64,000 nucleotides of DNA, from the NCBI GenBank assembly GCA_030762175.1, contig CM060831.1, positions 139,973,001 to 140,037,000 on the forward strand, written 5' to 3'. The notes beneath the pieces were generated by a model. It had not been told where the DNA came from. It ran no database searches and saw only the letters and a list, made by a program, of their open reading frames with translations. Within the stretch, counting starts at the first letter, position 1. Every line of letters starts with the position of its first letter. Position numbers and translations under genes: made by a program. The stretch comes from Metallyticus violacea (Eukaryota > Arthropoda > Insecta > Mantodea > Metallyticidae). Shown here one piece after another: positions 58,381 to 64,000 of the stretch.

Positions 58381-59297
58381 TTTGGAAATACATTGTAACC
58401 TTTATAGTTATCTAAAATCCAGATTTTTTAAAGCCTGCTATACCTTTACAGTTCTGCCTTCAGAATAAATTTATGATTAAGTTCTGCATCACACATTAGC
58501 AGATTGGATAGTTAGGTTACAAAGTTTTTAATCCACCTTGCAATTTAGGAATATATTTGTACACATGTATCAAATTTCATTGTGAAAAACCAGTTACTAA
58601 ATTACTTGTATATACAGCAATTGCATGCATCTTAGAAAACAAAGCGACTGCAGAATGTAGAAGAAAAATTCCACATACAAAAATTGAGTAGAATACACTT
58701 TCTCCTTCAAATTATGATTATGACTCTATTTTTTACTTTTGATGAAGGTTTTGTAGTTTTCTGAAATTCTCTATAAATATGAATAAACATATTTTGATCA
58801 CATCACTATGGCAGAATGAAATATGGTCATTAAACTGTGTATGAGTAAATTAAACTGCATGAAGACTTGATTTACTGGTTATTTTTTCCTTGCACAAAAA
58901 TTTCATCTCTCAGGCACCACACTTGCAAATACAAAATATGCTCAGAAAGTTTTTGGACTTGAGTAAGCTGTTTACAATAATATACAAATATATGAGCTAG
59001 CAGCAGCCCATGCATCTGTAAGTAAATATAGCTTCTGTCAGATACCTGGACAGTTTTAACAATGTCTATTAAAAGTAGCACATGTGACAGTAATTCAGCG
59101 TTGCATTATAAAATGAATAAAATAACTTTACCATGAAAAAAGTTTATTATGATTTTCAACCAGAAACAGTGTCTTGAAGGACTTATACAGGATTTAAGAG
59201 GACCTATCTATCTGCTTCATTTACAAGAGTTAGTGGATTTGTGGATTTAAGAGAGCCCAAATATCTTTTTAAGACAAAGAGATAAAATGTGATTAGG
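58381..59297. other. Intergenic: nothing recognisable
   Basis: AT-rich. The minus frame at 58872-59081 lacks motifs. Confidence 0.4.
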
Positions 59298-59562
59298 CTT
59301 ATTTACGGATGCTCTTTAACAACTCAGGTTATCAGAGTCCCATTCAATTCAGGGCTTGAAGTGGTTGATAAATTTTGCTCAGAGGCTGTTTTTTATGGTT
59401 TGAGGTTCTTTTACATGCTGTAAATCTATGACATGGGAATCATGGCTTTACTTCATTTCTGAAAGATGAAGGAACCATACTGAAGATCGATCCTGGCCAG
59501 GATTGAACCCGCTATCTTGGTTTTAGGAGGCAAGTATTGTTACCACTACACCACCAGGACCA
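59298..59562 (-). repeat. tRNA-derived SINE, family B, copy 3
   Basis: Minus-strand head ggtcctggtggtgtagtggt followed by aacaatacttgcctcctaaa, B-box region gcgggttcaatcctggccag, and body complementary to tttacggatgctctttaaca. Confidence 0.88.
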
Positions 59563-59699
59563 ACAAAAAAGAGAGAAGCAGAAGACCTCCAACATAGAGA
59601 CTGCAACCATTGTGTAGGTGTTAAAAGAAGGCTCCAAAGTGACCTATAAGAATTTAGAGGCATCTTTTATTATTAGACCAATCTTAAAAATATATAATT

Positions 59700-60893
59700 A
59701 TTTAAGGCTAAGAAAAATTTCTTCTAGCTGATAACATCTACACGACATGTTTCACACCAGCCTTCTAATAAAGATTTGTGGGATTCTCTCCCATTCGTCA
59801 TTTAGTGCATTTGGGGATTCTCCCAGGTTCTGTGGCACAGCAGGATGCTTGCAAAGACTGAGGTCAGGACTGCATGCCGGGATTCTTTGGCATTCTTGCA
59901 GAACATCTTTGGTATTCTGTGTTGTATGAGATTTAGTATTATCATGCATTAGAAGAAAATTAGGGTCCACGCCATAAGCAAAGGGTACAACATGTTAAAG
60001 AATAATGTCATTAAATATCAGCATTCATGTGCTATGGGACAACAAGAAGCTCTGTCCAAGACTCGATAGTAATGCCAGCCCAAATCATAATCGAACCACC
60101 TCCAAATCTGTCAATTCAATAATGGCTGCTGGAGCAAGACATTCACAGGAAGTCTCCATACCTTGATTCATTTGCAAAGAGAACAGCCTTCAATTGGCAG
60201 AGATGCCAGTTCAGATGATTGTGAATAAATCTCAGTCAGGCTTCCTTGTGCTGACATGTCAAATGAGGGACTTGAAAAGGGATTCTACATCTCATCCCTG
60301 CATTTCTAAGTATGTTTCTTACAGTTTGATCAGTAATCATCACTCCAGTTGTTGTTCGTACATCATTTTGTAGATCTCTGGCTGTAGATATGCATTTGCA
60401 CAAAACTGGTAGGACAATGTATCTATCCTGTACCTCTTCTTCTTATGCCCTTATTGGGGCCGCCTCTTGTATCCACCTGTCTCTATATATCACCTCCAAA
60501 CCCTATGGATGACAGAAAGCTGACATGAATCCTGGAGACAAAGCGATTGGATTGGCCATCTTCATGCAATTGCTTGCATGACTAATGTTTCATTCAGATG
60601 TCTCATTGCCTGCATTAACCTCAGAGAACACAAAATAACAATTTCCTACCACAGATTGCTGTTAGTACCTGTTTTCAAAAAAATAAGTCAAAAAGTACTC
60701 ACTTTGGTTTCAACAAGTCTTGAAACTTCATTAATTTATTAAGAGAAACACCAACAAATGCTAGAAGATCTCTATTCCAGTTTTAAAAAAATATTTCAAA
60801 ACATAACATTTGACTGTTAAAAATTACATTGTATCAACATTTATTTTGGGACTTTGATTTAAACATGTGCTCCTCTAATTTTTTGAGCAGTGT
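59700..60893 (-). mobile_element. Tc1-like DNA transposon remnant
   Basis: The minus frame 59752-59970 encodes DPNFLLMHDNTKSHTTQNTK, then DVLQECQRIPACSPDLSLCK and ALNDEWERIPQIFIRRLV, which is the Tc1 DNA.PHtA ... SPDLsPIEH ... eW..IPQ..I..Lv pattern. Further upstream on minus: AVLFANESRYGDF-like (60170-60195), the vlFsDESrF block; FGGGSIMIWAGIT (60075-60110); ARDLQNDVRTTTGVMITDQT then VRNILRNAGMR (60310-60380), the HTH. The right end (60855-60893) reads on minus cactgctcaaaaaattagag, a Tc1-like TIR. The left TIR is not seen. Confidence 0.82.
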
Positions 60894-61330
60894 ATAATAA
60901 ATATTTTAAATTAGGATTTGCTATTATGGAAGCCAGCCACTGTTAATGTGCTATGAACTGTCATCTGCAGTAAGCATCAAACCTATCTGAAAAGATTTGC
61001 AATCTTTAGTAACAAAACATCAAACTGTTTATTCTCCACGACCACTGGACAAATCTTTACATTGCAATTCAGCAGTAAAGAATTGGATAAGTGAGAAACA
61101 CATAGCTTTACAATTAATTACTCACCCACTTTGCCTCTTTGCACTAATTTAAATTTTGTACAATAGTGAACAATCAAACCAAATTAAGAAAACAGACTGT
61201 CTCCTTAAAATGATCTTATTATGACATGTCACAAAAACTGGATCAGACATTGCAAATAGTTGGAACAAAACAATGTTGAGTTTCTTATTAGCTTATATGG
61301 CTAAAATATCCTAAACTTAAGTATTCATTT
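60894..61330. other. Intergenic: nothing recognisable
   Basis: AT-rich spacer between a Tc1-like element and a PLE. Confidence 0.4.
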
Positions 61331-61362
61331 TTTAATACTAAACTCCACTTACTTACATAAAA

Positions 61363-61400
61363 GTAAAACGCGCTTCGGGAGAATCTCTCCCATCTTCAGT
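61363..61400 (-). ncRNA. Hammerhead-ribozyme-like motif, copy 7, overlapping the ORF stop
   Basis: Minus strand: CUGAAGA (61393-61399), extra U (61392), perfect stem II GGGAGA/UCUCCC (61386-61391 with 61377-61382, loop 3), GAAG (61373-61376; A15.1 mutated to G), hexamer GCGCGU (61368-61373; intact form ACGCGU), then U. Stem I has at least two A-U pairs (CAA before the core with UU after). Confidence 0.6.
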
Positions 61401-61860
61401 TGCTCACTGAACTGCCGTTACTCGAAACGATGGCTAGACAACCAGATGTTCCTGTGGTGGCCTCTGTTGGTTGAAGTAGGAAGTTGCTGAGTTCATCTAT
61501 AGGAGGAAACTGGAAATTCGTTAGGTTTTCTCTATTTTTTAATATGAAAATTTTTTCCCAAGTGGATAACTCTAATGGGTTATGAAGTTGTTTTAGCAGT
61601 TTAATTTCCAGTGTCATTTCATGATTTTTGGTCCAAAAGTGAGCTGCTACTGCTGATTTATCCACCTGCTTAAGCTGAATATTCCTAAAATGTTCTTTTC
61701 TCAGAATTTCCAAATTTCTCTTTGTTTTGCCTATGTAGCTCTGTTCACAATCTGCACATTTTATTTTGTAAATTCCTGATTTCTGTTCTGTTGGTATGGA
61801 GTCTTTTACTGTACAACCTAATAAATTCTTGATGTTGTATCTGTTTTTTGTGGCTAACAT
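61396..61860 (-). pseudogene. PLE GIY-YIG endonuclease C-terminal ORF (frameshifted from upstream part)
   Basis: The 154-codon frame encodes the endonuclease that PLEs use with their RT for target nicking. Domain features: SGIYKIKCADCEQSYIGKTK, which has both GIY and YIG tyrosines and the Cys pair (KCADC) typical of Penelope. It is followed by RNLEILRKEHFRNIQLKQVD, KSAVAAHFWTKNHEMTLEIK and a STWEKIFILKNRENLTNFQF PPIDEL tail. The catalytic Arg expected in R.KEH appears displaced (ILRKEH). It joins the upstream frame by a frameshift near 61855. The stop codon (61396-61398) is the UGA of the hammerhead core CUGAAGA. Confidence 0.8.
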
Positions 61861-62131
61861 TATCTTTGAAGATTTTCTTGAACTTGTTGTGGTAAATTGG
61901 ATGATAGGTGAAACTTTTGAATTTGTATTCTTCTTTTGTGTTTTTTAGTGTGGAAACTTCCCTTATCCCTTTTTGTCTTTTAGATTTATTGATAATTTTT
62001 ATCACTGTGTCTTTGTTGAAACCATTCATAGCTGTCTTTATTATCTGTTGGTATTCTATTTTGTACTCTGCTTCTGTGAGTGGAATATTCATCAAGCAGA
62101 GTACATTGATAAATCTGATCAGCTTTCTCAT
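61745..62131 (-). pseudogene. PLE reverse transcriptase C-terminal / linker fragment
   Basis: 128-codon frame: RKLIRFINVLCLMNIPLTEA, then EYKIEYQQIIKTAMNGFNKD, TVIKIINKSKRQKGIREVST and KSFTYHPIYHNKFKKIFKDN. It fits the Penelope RT thumb (R......vPL....Y..E...I...A..NG.....v..I) and linker (t.....y....k.i...f) before GIY-YIG. The RT catalytic core is absent upstream, so the element is 5'-truncated at about 62150. The last roughly 38 residues of this frame are out of frame with the endonuclease. Confidence 0.75.
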
Positions 62132-62160
62132 GCACAGCGTTCATGTGAACTGAACTGGTG

Positions 62161-62469
62161 ACCTGAAAAACAAAGCTACCCTTGCTGAAATTAGCACTTT
62201 AGGTGGTATTAACACATTTAATAGATCATCTACTGGTCAAAAAGGTAATGGACGTTTAATTGCTTCTTGAAGATGGCAATACCCAGCCCCATTCAATTTG
62301 CTTCATATTAGAAACAGAATTTAAGAAACTCTTTTACATTCTTTCCATAGCCCTAACCTGGCATCCTCATATTATCATAATTTAAGGATTATGAAGAATC
62401 AGATGTAAGGGCCAACATTATGAAACAACAGAGGCAATTCATCAGTGCTTTTAGGGAATTGTTGAATTG
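62161..62469. other. Intergenic: nothing recognisable
   Basis: Spacer between PLE and SINE. Confidence 0.4.
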
Positions 62470-62743
62470 ATTTATTTACAGATGCTCTTTAACATCTCAG
62501 GTCATCAGCATCCCATTCTATTCAGGACGTGAAACAACCAACAGATTTTGCTCAGAGGCCTCTTCTTTCAGGCTTGAGGTTCTTTCTCGTGCCGTAAATG
62601 TACAACATAGAACCCACAGCTTTACTTCCCTTCTGAAGGAAGCCATACTTCCACCCAAAAAAATCCATTGTTCTTGACTGGGTTTGAACCCACGATCTTG
62701 GGTTTAGAAGGCAAGTATGGTTACCACTACACACCAGGACTGG
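62470..62743 (-). repeat. tRNA-derived SINE, family B, copy 4
   Basis: Minus-strand head cagtcctggtgtgtagtggt followed by aaccatacttgccttctaaa, B-box cgtgggttcaaacccagtca, body complementary to tttacagatgctctttaaca. The head lost a base in the GGTGGTGT run. Confidence 0.88.
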
Positions 62744-62896
62744 CGTGCTTTTAATGGATAAGATGATGCATTTGGTTTTTCAACAATACAGTATTTAGTT
62801 TATAAAAAATTGTTGCTAATTACTTTTGATATGACCTTGTAGAATTAAAGTAAAATATTATTCACAAAGTATGTGCAACATGGTCATTTATACTTT

Positions 62897-63168
62897 CACA
62901 CGAGGCTGAGGTTGTTAAGGTACAGATTCCTGATTGGGAAATCAGGGGTTCGATTCCTGCCAGGATCGTCCTCCCTGACTAAGGTTTTTTTCCATGTTTT
63001 CCTCAGTCCTCATAAATGACAAATGCTATTTAACTTAGGCTTGGGAATGTTTCCTGTGTTGAAAAAATAAACCCTTTCCTAATTTATTATTTCATCTCAT
63101 ATTTAATCAGTGTCACCATATGATACCTCAGCAGTAAAAACAGGCATTAAACACCATGCATAAAAAAG
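62897..63168 (+). repeat. tRNA-derived SINE, family A, copy 6
   Basis: Head cacgaggctgaggttgttaa, B-box ggggttcgattcctgccagg, body cataaatgacaaatgctatt (partial), tail cagcagtaaaaacaggcatt and aaacacca. Confidence 0.86.
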
Positions 63169-64000
63169 GAAGATAATTTAAAACATATAACCAGAGACAT
63201 GAAAAATAGGCAAAAAATAAAATATGCTGATAATGTTTTCAGATACAGATTTAATTGCACGAGGTGGTCAGTGCAGCCTGTGGATTCATGCATGCACAGC
63301 CTGTTTCCTTACTTATGCAGTTGCTTAATATATCTCAGATCTTAAGGATTAATAAACAAAAGCATTTATCAATAGACACAGAACATTTTGCTGCCACTAG
63401 GCAGAATCTTTAGCCTCAGTTTTTCATTTGATGTTGTCAGAAAAGTATGTATTGTTTCCAAAGAAATACTGCCAAGAACACAGAACAGATTTAGGTACCA
63501 TTTTTCACCTCCTAAAAGTGATACTACAATAATGAAAAGCACATTTCCGAGTTCCGTCAGTTAAAAATCTTTGGATACTCTTTCTTCGTTAACATCACCA
63601 GAGAATTAACATAAACACTTGCATTCCACACATCATAACATTCAACAAAAGCAATAGTTCAGCTAAATTTAAAGTTAAAACAGTTTTCTTTTTTTAGATT
63701 CATATTTTTAGCATATTCTTATAACTGGAATACTGATATAATGTTCCTTAATTTATTAATCACTGTACTCTATTAAGTTTTTTAAACAGTTTCAGGTTTT
63801 CTTCTCCTTTCTTATTACATTTAATAATATCTTCTTAGCAAGGAGTCTTCAGGTCTTCCCACTCATATAATATCATCCCTTCATAGAGCTGGGAAGGTTT
63901 TCTGTTTGTCACGTTGATGTGACACTAGCCATGACAATGTAATGCTGTTCTTCAGCTGTCACTGATGCAGTAGCAGCAGGACGAAGATACCCAGGGGACA
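63169..64000. other. Window end: nothing recognisable
   Basis: AT-rich DNA, with slightly more CpG towards the end. No coding exon identified. Confidence 0.4.

Larger units (their letters stand above)
61330..62160 (-). mobile_element. Penelope-like element 3' part (RT tail and GIY-YIG endonuclease)
   Basis: The best-preserved PLE of the window, on the minus strand. It holds two overlapping open frames (62131-61745 and 61860-61396, different frames) and a 3' end carrying a hammerhead-like motif. The 3' end is homologous to 46150-46500. Confidence 0.85.

Overview
The window is eukaryotic, AT-rich and intron-dominated. It reads as an insect nuclear genome. A large-bodied, TE-rich polyneopteran such as a cockroach or termite would fit, but that is inference. 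One protein-coding gene is clearly recognisable: the 3' part of a Missing-in-metastasis / MTSS1 (I-BAR) homologue on the + strand. Ten coding exons run from 10283 to a TGA at 51073-51075. All are bounded by AG/GT signals with compatible phases, and together they encode about 833 residues. The first two exons carry the C-terminal third of the I-BAR (IMD) domain. The middle exons carry Ser/Pro-rich linker with blocks conserved in the family. The last exon ends in the WH2 actin-binding motif. The exons for the N-terminal two thirds of the IMD were not found and should lie upstream of the window. A long AT-rich 3'UTR follows, with a polyadenylation signal at 52651.

Layout: 1-10282 is upstream intron or intergenic DNA, CpG-rich relative to the rest. 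It holds a 76-bp tandem repeat, a decayed transposase-like pseudogene (about 2300-2565), a tRNA-like fossil and the first SINE. 10283-51075 is the gene, with introns of 0.6-8.5 kb full of old mobile elements. 51076 to about 53050 is 3'UTR and downstream sequence. 53-64 kb is intergenic and built mainly of mobile elements.

Mobile content: (i) Penelope-like elements (PLEs), at least a dozen fragments, some with GIY-YIG endonuclease or RT-tail coding; (ii) mariner/Tc1-type DNA transposons (about 18.7, 25.9, 34, 44, 54.7 and 59.8 kb), one with visible terminal inverted repeats; (iii) non-LTR retrotransposon fragments (about 18, 24.4, 37 and 56.5 kb); (iv) two tRNA-derived SINE families, six copies all on + and four copies all on -; (v) microsatellites, mainly (TTA)n.

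The most interesting structure is a recurrent motif at PLE ends that folds as a compact hammerhead-type ribozyme: CUGAnGA, one U, a hairpin, GAAA, then a self-complementary hexamer. Across copies the hexamer centre takes all four self-complementary dinucleotides (ACCGGU, ACUAGU, ACGCGU with one mutation, ACAUGU) and the stem II sequence also covaries. In one copy the stop codon of the PLE ORF is the UGA of the ribozyme core. Several copies sit in long palindromes whose centres fall in or beside this motif.
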